Positions 35,161-42,947 of a DNA stretch of 53,957 bases are shown one piece after another. The notes beneath the pieces are model-generated. The model saw only the letters and a program-made list of their open reading frames with translations, made no database searches and had not been told where the DNA came from. Source of the stretch: Clostridium sp. CAG:440 (GTDB taxonomy: Bacteria; Bacillota; Clostridia; TANB77; CAG-508); NCBI GenBank assembly GCA_000437215.1, contig FR898641.1, positions 1 through 53,957 on the forward strand, written 5' to 3'. The translations under genes were made by a program, and so were the position numbers. Within the stretch, counting starts at the first letter, position 1. The number at the start of each line of letters is the position of its first letter.

Positions 35161-35201
35161 TCGTATAATGTACATATATTTACTATACGATTTTCTCCTT
35201 T
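35161..35201 (-). promoter_or_regulatory. Ribosome binding site followed by a hairpin before the methyltransferase
   Basis: On the minus strand AAAGGAG (35195-35201) is followed by a 7-bp hairpin (TCGTATA / TATACGA, 35161-35190) and nine bases before the ATG at 35151. Folding would reduce the spacing to about 13 nt. Confidence 0.5.
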
Positions 35202-35212
35202 CAATTTTAAAT

Positions 35213-35241
35213 TTGATTATTTATGTAAAATATGTTATAAT
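35213..35241 (+). promoter_or_regulatory. SigA promoter with extended -10
   Basis: TTGATT (35213-35218), 17-bp spacer and TGTTATAAT with TATAAT at 35236-35241, before the gene at 35287. Confidence 0.82.
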
Positions 35242-35286
35242 TTAGATGTTAGAATTACTTAATTTTAAGAAAGGATGATTATTATA

Positions 35287-35583
35287 ATGACAATTTCTAA
35301 CATTTTATTTCGGGTAAAGCAAAATAACTATTCTCTATCAAAAAAAGATGAAGAAATGCTTACCTGTACTCTAGCACCGTATACCTTTGACAGCTTTATT
35401 TTTGCTCCAAGGGCAGAAATAAGGAAGGCTGCAACTACCACTTCTGGTTGCTATATTTTGCAAAATGGTAAAATAAGCAAGAAAGTTGTTGGTAAAACTC
35501 CTATTTTCGGAATTTTTTGCGGAATAGGTGGTGGAAAAATTCTTGTTTTCACAAAAAAAGTCTCTAAAAACAAAGGTAAATAA
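35287..35583 (+). CDS. Small hypothetical protein, compositional outlier
   Basis: This 98-residue protein begins MTISNILFRVKQNNYSLSKK and ends in a basic glycine-rich segment (GIFCGIGGGKILVFTKKVSKNKGK). I do not recognise it. It has its own promoter, an AAGAAAGGA site and a terminator. Codons such as CCG, ACC, AGG and TGC are unlike those of the neighbours. It has an in-frame CGG at codon 9 (35311-35313) followed by GTA; a +1 shift there would read GGG and then stop at TAA immediately. Confidence 0.7.
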   Translation: MTISNILFRVKQNNYSLSKKDEEMLTCTLAPYTFDSFIFAPRAEIRKAATTTSGCYILQNGKISKKVVGKTPIFGIFCGIGGGKILVFTKKVSKNKGK

Positions 35584-35589
35584 CATCCA

Positions 35590-35625
35590 AAATTGGCGAC
35601 AAACTTATTTTGTCGCCAATTCTTT
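35590..35625. terminator. Bidirectional terminator
   Basis: A perfect 13-bp stem (AATTGGCGACAAA / TTTGTCGCCAATT) with a U-run lies between the convergent small gene and typA. Confidence 0.85.
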
Positions 35626-37446
35626 TTATTTATTGCTATTTCTAGCAGCTCTTTCTCTTTCTTTACTATCCAAAATTTTCTTTCTTAAACGAATTGATTT
35701 AGGAGTAACCTCAACTAATTCATCATCTTGGATAAATTCTATTGCTTTTTCTAGTGACATTTGAATTGGTGGAACTAAACGAAGTGCATCATCTGAGCCT
35801 GAAGCTCTAGTGTTTGTTAAGTGTTTTTCTTTACATACATTTATTGATAAATCTTCACCTCTTGAGTTTAATCCAACTATCATTCCTTCATACACGTCAA
35901 CACCAGGTCCTATAAATAATTCTCCTTTATCTTGTGCATTATATAGTCCATATGTTACAGATTTTCCATTTTCAAAAGCAACAATTGTTCCTCTAACTCT
36001 AGCTTGAATTTCGCCTTTAAATGGTTCATAGCTGTCAAATATATGGTTCATTGTTCCTTCACCTTTTGTATCTGTTAAGAATTCTGTTCTATAGCCTATT
36101 AAACCTCTTGCAGGAATTTTAAATTCAATTTTTGTATGTCCTGCTTCTGCTGGTTCCATATTTACCATTTCTGCTTTTCTTCTACCTAGTTTTTCAATTA
36201 CATTTCCAACACAATCATCTGGTACATTTACAACTAAAAGTTCTATTGGCTCACATTTTACACCATCAATTTCTTTAAATATAACTTTTGGTCTTGAAAC
36301 TAATAATTCAAATCCTTCTCTTCTCATTGTTTCTATTAATACAGATAAATGTAGCTCTCCTCTTCCTGAAACTTCAAATGAGTCTGGTGAATCTGTTTCT
36401 TTTACCCTTAATGAAACATTTCTGTCTAATTCTTTAAATAATCTATCTCTAATATGTCTTGATGTAATAAATTGACCTTCTTTTCCAGCAAATGGTCCAT
36501 TGTTTACACTAAATGTCATAGATACTGTTGGTTCATCTATATCAACAAAAGGAATTTTTTCAGGATTATTAAAATCACAAATTGTATCTCCTATATTAAT
36601 ATCAGGGATTCCTGCAAGCTCTATAATATCTCCTGCTTTTCCTTCTTCTACTTCTACTTTATTTAGTCCAACATGTGTATATACTTTAGCAATTCTTCCT
36701 TGAGAAATTTTGTCTTCTTTTCCACATATAGAAACTGGCATTCCAACTTTTATAATTCCTCTTTCAACTCTACCAACCGCAATTCTTCCAACATAATCAT
36801 CATAATCAATATTAGATACAAGCATTTGTGCTGGACCTTCTTCATCACAGTTTGGAGCTTGAATAGTATTTATTATTGTTTCAAATAAACAATCTAAGTT
36901 TGTTGTCTCATCTGCTAAATCCATTTTTGCAATACCGTTTTTGGCTGATGCATATACTACTGGGAAATCCAATTGTTCATCTGTTGCATCTAATTCTATA
37001 AATAATTCAATTACTTGGTCAACAACTTTTTCTGGTTGAGCTCCAGGTCTATCAATTTTATTAATTACAACTATTGGTTTTAAACCTAATGCTAAAGATT
37101 TTTTCAAAACTTCTCTTGTTTGAGGCATTGCACCTTCAAATGCATCTACTAAAAGTAAAACTCCATCTACTGTTTTTAAAACTCTTTCAACTTCTCCTCC
37201 AAAATCAGCATGTCCTGGTGTATCAACAATGTTTATTTTTACATCACCATGCATTACAGAAGTATTTTTTGAAAGAATTGTAATACCTCTTTCTTTTTCT
37301 TGGTCATTTGAATCCATTACTCTTTCTTGTACTTGTTCATTTTCTCTAAAAATGTGGCTTTGTCTTAACATGGCATCAACTAATGTGGTTTTTCCATGGT
37401 CAACGTGTGCAATTATTGCTATGTTTCTAATGTTTTTATTGTTCAT
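35626..37446 (-). CDS. typA: Ribosome-associated GTPase TypA/BipA
   Basis: This 606-residue translational GTPase has IAIIAHVDHGKTTLVDAML (G1), ERGITILSKNTSV (G2), VDTPGHADFGGEVERVL (G3) and VINKIDRPGA (G4), then EF-G-like domains and the TypA-specific C-terminus. It acts in ribosome assembly, particularly under stress or cold. The start at 37446 has AAAGGGG at good spacing. CGG does not occur in frame. Confidence 0.97.
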   Translation of the reverse strand: MNNKNIRNIAIIAHVDHGKTTLVDAMLRQSHIFRENEQVQERVMDSNDQEKERGITILSKNTSVMHGDVKINIVDTPGHADFGGEVERVLKTVDGVLLLVDAFEGAMPQTREVLKKSLALGLKPIVVINKIDRPGAQPEKVVDQVIELFIELDATDEQLDFPVVYASAKNGIAKMDLADETTNLDCLFETIINTIQAPNCDEEGPAQMLVSNIDYDDYVGRIAVGRVERGIIKVGMPVSICGKEDKISQGRIAKVYTHVGLNKVEVEEGKAGDIIELAGIPDINIGDTICDFNNPEKIPFVDIDEPTVSMTFSVNNGPFAGKEGQFITSRHIRDRLFKELDRNVSLRVKETDSPDSFEVSGRGELHLSVLIETMRREGFELLVSRPKVIFKEIDGVKCEPIELLVVNVPDDCVGNVIEKLGRRKAEMVNMEPAEAGHTKIEFKIPARGLIGYRTEFLTDTKGEGTMNHIFDSYEPFKGEIQARVRGTIVAFENGKSVTYGLYNAQDKGELFIGPGVDVYEGMIVGLNSRGEDLSINVCKEKHLTNTRASGSDDALRLVPPIQMSLEKAIEFIQDDELVEVTPKSIRLRKKILDSKERERAARNSNK

Positions 37447-37567
37447 TTTATTACCCCTTTTCATAACTTAAGACGTTTTTCAATGCTTTTTTTGAAAAAC
37501 GTCCATTTTCTCTTAAAAAACTTCAATTATTATATAACAAATTTTGTTATTTGTCAAATAGTTAAAA

Positions 37568-37631
37568 ATTGCCATTGGTTCCGGGTTTGGATGGCACAAA
37601 ATTGCCACCCGTTCCGGGTTTAATTGGCAAT
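37568..37631 (+). repeat. Two tandem palindromic repeat units
   Basis: Units at 37568-37598 and 37601-37631 share ATTGCCA ends and the GGTTCCGGGTTT or CGTTCCGGGTTT core. The second is identical to the unit at 38072-38102. They lie between typA and the promoter at 37669. Confidence 0.85.
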
Positions 37632-37668
37632 TTTTTAATTCTTGTCTTTTTAATTCTTGATTGTATTT

Positions 37669-37697
37669 TTGACATTTTACATAAAACTTGTTATAAT
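37669..37697 (+). promoter_or_regulatory. Consensus SigA promoter with extended -10
   Basis: TTGACA (37669-37674), 17-bp spacer and TGTTATAAT with TATAAT at 37692-37697. Confidence 0.9.
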
Positions 37698-37763
37698 AAA
37701 TATATACGCGTGGTATTTCATCACATAACAATTAAAAAGCCCTTATATGGCGGAGGTATTTAT

Positions 37764-37970
37764 ATGTTCCACACATTTTTATTCACATCCCAAGATGACT
37801 ATCCAGAAGAAGACAAAATCAATGGTAAAATAAAAGAGTACATTGATAAAAATTACTTATATGAGATATCCAGAAGTGTATCTATTTCGTGTACATCTGT
37901 AAAAACTCTTGATGGAAGCGAAGTTTTACATTGTTTAACTTTGGTAACTTGTGAATTCAAAAAAGTTTAA
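37764..37970 (+). CDS. Small hypothetical protein, 68 residues
   Basis: The protein begins MFHTFLFTSQDDYPEEDKING and ends LTLVTCEFKKV. No family is recognised. The ATG follows GGCGGAGG at eight bases, a consensus promoter lies 67 bp upstream and a terminator follows. A longer reading from 37569 is rejected because it only translates the repeat units and the promoter. Unlike the other plus-strand outliers it has no CGG codon. Confidence 0.72.
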   Translation: MFHTFLFTSQDDYPEEDKINGKIKEYIDKNYLYEISRSVSISCTSVKTLDGSEVLHCLTLVTCEFKKV

Positions 37971-37997
37971 TTTTCCTCTTGTCATATACAGAGGTTT

Positions 37998-38037
37998 AAA
38001 AGAACTCCTTACATTTGGGAGTTCTTTTCATTTTTTT
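37998..38037 (+). terminator. Terminator
   Basis: AAAAGAACTCC pairs with GGGAGTTCTTTT and a T-run follows. Confidence 0.85.
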
Positions 38038-38039
38038 AA

Positions 38040-38269
38040 TTGCCATTTATTCCTAGATTTAATAGCACAAAATTGCCACCCGTTCCGGGTTTAATTGGCA
38101 ATAATATATTAGTTTGTTGCACCGCGTAAGCAACCAAACGAGTGCTTAGCACGAGTGCGAATTGGAGCAACCAACATATAAAATTTTATTAAATTGGTTG
38201 CAACACCAAGGTGTAAAAAATAATATATTATTGCCAATTAAACCCGGAACCAGTGGCACCAGTGGCAAT
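38040..38269. repeat. Composite structured element, copy B
   Basis: A degenerate repeat unit (38040-38070) precedes an inverted-arm unit (38072-38102), a core (about 38108-38220) closely similar to copy A, and the opposite arm (about 38221-38269, with a small internal duplication of CAGTGGCAC). The inner 30 bases of the two arms match perfectly and differ from those of copy A, so arm pairs change together. In the core the long arm is GCAACCAA/TTGGTTGC and the small hairpin is GTGC-TTA-GCAC. It fills the space between the gene at 37764 and plsC. Confidence 0.8.
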
Positions 38270-38271
38270 TT

Positions 38272-38868
38272 TTATTTTGCAAGTTCCAAAATATTACTCA
38301 TTATTTCTTCTGTTATTTTATCTAATACTTCTTTATCTTTACAGCCTTTATATTGGCTAAAATCAAGTGGATTTCCATATGTAATAACGACTTTTCTATT
38401 ACCTTTTTCCCCACCTTTTATTCCACATGGAATCACTGGTGCTCTGCTTCTTACCGCAAAAAATGCTGCACCATCTTTTACTTTTTCGCCTTTAGCAATT
38501 CCATTTCTTGTTCCCTCTGGAAATAATGCCAAGCAATCTCCATTTTTTAGCGTTTGTAATGATTCTTTTAATGCCACAATTTCTTTTGAATCTCTCTTTA
38601 CAAGTATTGCATCAAATACATAACCTAAAAATGCTAAAAATTTATTTTTTGTTAATTCTTCTTTTGCCAAAAATCTTGAATATCTACCACATGTTACTTC
38701 GATTAATGGCGGATCTAAAAAACTTCTATGGTTTCCACATATTATTATTGGACCTTTTTTGGGTATATTTTCTTTTCCAACAACTTTCATTCTATATACA
38801 ATTTTACAATATGCAATTATTGCCCCTTTTACTATTCCACGGCAAATTGCCTTAAAAAAATTCTTCAT
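38272..38868 (-). CDS. plsC: 1-acyl-sn-glycerol-3-phosphate acyltransferase
   Basis: This 198-residue membrane-associated enzyme adds the second acyl chain in phosphatidic acid synthesis. The catalytic box CGNHRSFLDPPLIEV (NHxxxxD) is at about residues 45-59 and the substrate-binding LALFPEGTRNGIAKGEKVKDGAA follows. An N-terminal hydrophobic stretch fits membrane association. Its ribosome binding site overlaps the end of cmk, consistent with one transcript. Confidence 0.95.
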   Translation of the reverse strand: MKNFFKAICRGIVKGAIIAYCKIVYRMKVVGKENIPKKGPIIICGNHRSFLDPPLIEVTCGRYSRFLAKEELTKNKFLAFLGYVFDAILVKRDSKEIVALKESLQTLKNGDCLALFPEGTRNGIAKGEKVKDGAAFFAVRSRAPVIPCGIKGGEKGNRKVVITYGNPLDFSQYKGCKDKEVLDKITEEIMSNILELAK

Positions 38869-38871
38869 GTT

Positions 38872-39537
38872 TTATTTTTTCTCCTTAATAATTTCAATAA
38901 TTTTGTCTTTTACTTGTGTTATACTTAGATTGCTTGAATCTATGTATACTGCATCTGGAGCTTTTTTTAATGCCCCAATTTCTTTTTCCATATCATTTTT
39001 ATCTCTCATTTTTATGTTTTGCAAAATTTCATCATATTCCATTTCTATTTTTGCTTCTTGATTTTGTAAATATCTTCTTTTAGCTCTTTCTTCTGCTGTT
39101 GCATCTAAATATATTTTTACATTTGCATTTGGAAATACATATGTTCCTATATCTCTTCCCTCCATAATTACGTCTTTTCCCTGTGCTAAGCGTCTTTGTA
39201 AATCTACCATTTTGAATCTTACTTCTTTTATACTAGATACTTGTGATACTATTTTTGATACTTCTTTACTTCTAATTTTTGTTGTGACATCTTCTCCATT
39301 TAAATAGACCTTTTGTACATCTTTTTCAGTTTTAAATTCTATGTTAATTTTATCCAATAAATTTATTATATCTTCTTTATTTTCTATCGGAATATTTTTA
39401 TTTAATGTTTCTAATGCTACACATCTATATGTTGCTCCTGTGTCTATGTTTATTAACCCTAATTCATCTCCTACTAATTTTGTTACTGTTCCTTTTCCAC
39501 TTCCAGCTGGTCCATCTATTGCTACTATAAATGACAT
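38872..39537 (-). CDS. cmk: Cytidylate kinase
   Basis: This 221-residue P-loop kinase phosphorylates CMP and dCMP. It has AIDGPAGSGKGTVTKLVGD (Walker A), INIDTGATYRCVALETL, VIMEGRDIGTYVFPNANVKIYLDATAEERAKRR. The start at 39537 follows AAGGAGG. plsC comes immediately downstream, a common gene pair in Clostridia. Confidence 0.96.
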   Translation of the reverse strand: MSFIVAIDGPAGSGKGTVTKLVGDELGLINIDTGATYRCVALETLNKNIPIENKEDIINLLDKINIEFKTEKDVQKVYLNGEDVTTKIRSKEVSKIVSQVSSIKEVRFKMVDLQRRLAQGKDVIMEGRDIGTYVFPNANVKIYLDATAEERAKRRYLQNQEAKIEMEYDEILQNIKMRDKNDMEKEIGALKKAPDAVYIDSSNLSITQVKDKIIEIIKEKK

Positions 39538-39538
39538 T

Positions 39539-40420
39539 TTATTTTTCCTCCTTTTTTTCTGGTACATATACACTTTTGGCAATTACTTCTAGCCTTACTA
39601 CATTCATTGCTGTTAATTTTTCTATTTCCTTTTTAGCTTTTTGTTTAAAATATGTTAACCCTTCCATAACATTAAATCCATACACAACTTCGACTTCCAT
39701 GTATATGTCTACGCCTTCTCCTAAATTGTCTACCCTTGTTTTCATAACTCTATTTATTGCTTTAGTATTGTTGGCTAAATAATCTAAAATTTGTCTAAAT
39801 ACTGTATCTGATATTGTAAAATTTCCTAAATAGCTAAATGTTGGTCTTATTATAGATTTTTCTGAAATATATGGTTTTTGTCCTCTTCCTTTTGATTTAA
39901 ATATTTGAAGTGGATCTAGCAAATACCCTGAAAAGTCTTTTTTTATTTCAAATGTTGGCACAGGTATTACATGTTTTCCTTCTGTTACTCTTATTTTTCT
40001 CGCAGTTTGCATTTCTTGCTCTGTTGCAACATCTGTAATATATACTCTTTCTGATATTTCTGGAAGTCCAAGGTTTGCTGCAATTTTGTCTACCATTCCA
40101 TCTGATGTTCCAAGTATTAATATGCTTTGTGGTTTATATTTTTTTAATGCTTTGGTTATTTCTTGTTTTTCTTCTTCCTTATAAAATAATGCATGTTTTA
40201 CTGTTTCTATTTTTGTTGGTGCTTTTTTTGCTGATTCTCCTGCTACTACTTGATTATTATTTATTAAAAGTCCATCATCTATTATAAATTCTATATTTCT
40301 TTCACTTGCTACCATTTGTGCTCTGTAACTTTTTCCTGTTCCAGATGGTCCAACAAATGAATATACTTTTATTTTATTATTTGGAAATGGTATTTTATCT
40401 TTTATATCTTTTAATAACAT
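39539..40420 (-). CDS. P-loop ATPase fused to an Asp23-like domain
   Basis: This 293-residue protein combines an N-terminal nucleotide-binding domain (Walker A VGPSGTGKSYRAQMVA at about residues 23-38; ILILGTSDGMVDKI) with a C-terminal segment (about 225-285: TRVDNLGEGVDIYMEVEVVYGFNVMEGLTYFKQKAKKEIEKLTAMNVVRLEVIAKSVYV) that looks like the Asp23/YloU alkaline-shock domain. The fusion is not familiar to me from named proteins. It lies just upstream of cmk, with a stop-start arrangement that suggests coupling. The function may be linked to envelope or stress, but this is inference. Confidence 0.72.
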   Translation of the reverse strand: MLLKDIKDKIPFPNNKIKVYSFVGPSGTGKSYRAQMVASERNIEFIIDDGLLINNNQVVAGESAKKAPTKIETVKHALFYKEEEKQEITKALKKYKPQSILILGTSDGMVDKIAANLGLPEISERVYITDVATEQEMQTARKIRVTEGKHVIPVPTFEIKKDFSGYLLDPLQIFKSKGRGQKPYISEKSIIRPTFSYLGNFTISDTVFRQILDYLANNTKAINRVMKTRVDNLGEGVDIYMEVEVVYGFNVMEGLTYFKQKAKKEIEKLTAMNVVRLEVIAKSVYVPEKKEEK

Positions 40421-40565
40421 TTTCTTTCTCCTTTTTTACTTTCTATATTTTACTATATTAAGTTAAAAATTTCAATATTTATATAAATTAAAAACATAGT
40501 TATTTACTATAGTAATTTTAACAATATCCTATTTTTGTTTAATTTTTTGTTTGAAATTTTCTGCA

Positions 40566-40597
40566 ATAAAAAAGGCCTCTTTCGAGGCAAAAATTTT
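40566..40597 (-). terminator. Terminator after the 40707 gene
   Basis: GCCTC-TTTC-GAGGC hairpin with A-runs and T-runs on both sides. Apart from this, the 40421-40706 gap shows no gene. Confidence 0.7.
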
Positions 40598-40706
40598 TAA
40601 TGTTATTAATATTCTATCTTTTACTTTTTAAAGGATTTATGCTTAAGATAAATGTAAAAATAATCCATATTATACCTTTTTGATAGTAATAAAACATTTA
40701 ACAAAA

Positions 40707-41171
40707 TCAATCTTTACTAAATATTTTTTTTATCTTCTTCCAAATATTTTTTATAAATCCGTGTTCTTCGACTATTTGCGGAAGATTTGCACTATTATCT
40801 TTTTCTATGTTATTAATTGCTTTATTTTTTTTATTATTAATATTTTTAAAAATATCATTAGCATTATATTTTTCATTTAACTCATTTTGGTATTTTTTCT
40901 CATTTTTAATCCAATTATCTAAAATTTCTTTTTTTTCTTCTTTACTTGCTACATAATTATAATAAATTAAAGATATTAAATCTTTGCAATCTTCAGATAT
41001 CTTTTGTTCTTCTAATTTTTTGCTTTTATCTATATTTACATTAATTTTAGATGTTTTAGCTATTTTTTTAAGTTCCTCTAAAAAATTATTTGGTATTTTA
41101 GCAACAAAATTAGAATTAAAGTAATTTAAAATATATAGAGTTTCTTTTACCACATCTTCTTCTTTTGTCAT
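40707..41171 (-). CDS. Hypothetical protein, partner of the 41173 gene
   Basis: This 154-residue protein is highly charged and helical, rich in Lys, Asn and Glu, without membrane segments (NYFNSNFVAKIPNNFLEELKK...). Its ribosome binding site lies inside the end of the upstream gene, so the two are translationally linked. I do not recognise a family. Confidence 0.7.
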   Translation of the reverse strand: MTKEEDVVKETLYILNYFNSNFVAKIPNNFLEELKKIAKTSKINVNIDKSKKLEEQKISEDCKDLISLIYYNYVASKEEKKEILDNWIKNEKKYQNELNEKYNANDIFKNINNKKNKAINNIEKDNSANLPQIVEEHGFIKNIWKKIKKIFSKD

Positions 41172-41172
41172 T

Positions 41173-42321
41173 TTATTCTTTTTCTTCTCCTTTTTGTTTA
41201 GATATATTTTTTGATTTTATAAATTCTTTTAATTTATAAAACGCATTTTTTACTTCCCCTAATTTTCTATCAGAAGCCAAACTATTTGCATCTGCTTCAT
41301 TAAATAAAGCTTCATTTTTAGAATCAGTTAAAATATCATTTTCTTTTGGTTCATTTTCTACGTTATTTTCTTCTTTAAAAACTGTAGAATTGTTATATTG
41401 TACTCCAATTTCTGGCATATCCATATCTGTAGGAACTTTACCAATAAAATCAAATATTTTTTTAATATCACCTTTTTTTAAATCAAAAGTTCCGACTGCG
41501 CCATTTTTTGTTATGCTGCTAGGATTAATTCCTGGCAAAGCTTTTACCATTTCTTTATTACATATTTTAGGCACAAAATAATTAACAACAACATTGTCTT
41601 TTTCTAAAGAATCTATATCTATGGTTAATGCATGTCCTCTATCTCTTATCATCATTAATGTTCTATCGTCCATAGAAACTATATCTGTATCTCCTACATC
41701 TAAATCTTTAGGAAATTTTTCAAATATTTCTTGTGAAATTTTGTTTTCTTCACCATATAAAACTATATTATAACTAAATTCATTTTTTTTAGTTCCAATA
41801 ATTGGCATAGATTGTAGAAGGTCTTGGTCATTTATTATTGATGAATGCATAATATGAAGTAATTCATTTATGCTTCCAACTTCATTTATTATACGTGATG
41901 TGGCACTTAAACCACCATAAAACGTATAACCAACAAAAGTATTTTTGGCTTTTTCTACTAATTGGGGTTTCATATCTGTAAATATTTTTTGATAAATTTT
42001 TGATAAGTTTTCATGTTGGCTCCCATAACCTAATTCTGAAAAATTTTCCTTTGCCTTTTTAAAATATTCTTTATAGCTTTCAGCCAATACTGATTCCATA
42101 TTAAAATTTTTTAATATTCCCATAACTTTAAATTCTATATTATTTAGTTCGGAATATAACTGTTCTAAATATTCCATTCTGCTATCTTCATTATACTCAT
42201 CACTTGCTTTTGGCGCTATACTCATTAAAGTGTTTTTTATTTGTGAATCTTCTTTAAAGAAATCTACTAATGCTTTATACTGTTCTTCCCTTTGTTTTTT
42301 TTCTTGACTTTCTTCATTCAT
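41173..42321 (-). CDS. Hypothetical protein, 382 residues
   Basis: The sequence is acidic and soluble, with a helical N-terminal half and a mixed C-terminal part (DVGDTDIVSMDDRTLMMIRDRGHALTIDIDSLEKDNVVVNYFVPKI). No signal peptide, membrane helix or recognisable catalytic motif is visible. It heads a two-gene unit ending at the terminator near 40580. Similar proteins may exist in related Clostridia, but I cannot name a family. Confidence 0.72.
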   Translation of the reverse strand: MNEESQEKKQREEQYKALVDFFKEDSQIKNTLMSIAPKASDEYNEDSRMEYLEQLYSELNNIEFKVMGILKNFNMESVLAESYKEYFKKAKENFSELGYGSQHENLSKIYQKIFTDMKPQLVEKAKNTFVGYTFYGGLSATSRIINEVGSINELLHIMHSSIINDQDLLQSMPIIGTKKNEFSYNIVLYGEENKISQEIFEKFPKDLDVGDTDIVSMDDRTLMMIRDRGHALTIDIDSLEKDNVVVNYFVPKICNKEMVKALPGINPSSITKNGAVGTFDLKKGDIKKIFDFIGKVPTDMDMPEIGVQYNNSTVFKEENNVENEPKENDILTDSKNEALFNEADANSLASDRKLGEVKNAFYKLKEFIKSKNISKQKGEEKE

Positions 42322-42430
42322 TATTTTTCCCCCATATATCTCTCTAAAATAATTTTTTATAATTATATCATAATTTTTATAATTAAGTATATAAAATATT
42401 TATTTTTAATTTAATATTGTTTTTAAACAA

Positions 42431-42470
42431 CAAAAAAATCAACCAGATTTTATTTTCTGATTGATTTTTG
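42431..42470 (-). terminator. Terminator after tRNA-Leu
   Basis: AAAAATCAA-CCAGA pairs with TCTG-A-TTGATTTTT; U-run on the minus strand. Confidence 0.75.
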
Positions 42471-42507
42471 TATCTATCTGTTTTATTAGTTCGAACAGAT
42501 ACGTCAA

Positions 42508-42591
42508 TGGTGCGGATGAAGGGACTCGAACCCCCACGCCGTTGGCACTGGTTCCTAAGACCAGCGCGTCTACCAGTTCCGCCACATCCGC
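42508..42591 (-). tRNA. tRNA-Leu (anticodon UAG)
   Basis: The minus strand folds as a type II tRNA with acceptor stem GCGGATG/CATCCGC, discriminator A and encoded CCA. The anticodon arm is CTGGT-CTTAGGA-ACCAG, giving anticodon UAG (reads CUN). The long variable arm (GTGCCAACGGCGT) is typical for leucine, and GGTTCGAGTCC is the T arm. Confidence 0.96.
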
Positions 42592-42684
42592 ATATATTTA
42601 ACAATAAATATATTAACACATATATAAACAAAATGTCAATATATTTATTGTAATTTAATTATAAAATTTTGTAAAAATTTAAAA

Positions 42685-42882
42685 TTATAATCTATTTACA
42701 GCAAAAATAACAATTGCACCAATAATTGCAATAATAAATCCAATCAATTTCATTCCAATTGTTGCCTCGTTTTGATCCCCAAAGCCAAAAAACTTCTTTG
42801 TTATTAACCTACTATCATAAATTAATATCACACCTGCAAGTATAATTAGTACCCCAATTATTTTTAATATTATCTGTAACAT
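42685..42882 (-). CDS. Small two-helix membrane protein
   Basis: This 65-residue protein has two hydrophobic segments (about residues 3-25 and 43-63) joined by a loop with the motif LITKKFFGFGDQNEATIG. Similar 60-70 residue proteins occur widely in Clostridia without known function. An AAGGATG site precedes the ATG. Confidence 0.75.
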   Translation of the reverse strand: MLQIILKIIGVLIILAGVILIYDSRLITKKFFGFGDQNEATIGMKLIGFIIAIIGAIVIFAVNRL

Positions 42883-42947
42883 ATTTTCTACATCCTTTTT
42901 ATATTTATGAACATATTTTAATATTGTTTAAAGTAAAAGTCAATATT

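Noticed and set aside
37569..37763. N-terminal extension of the gene at 37764
   Set aside because: It translates two repeat units, the promoter and the leader. The ATG at 37764 has its own ribosome binding site.
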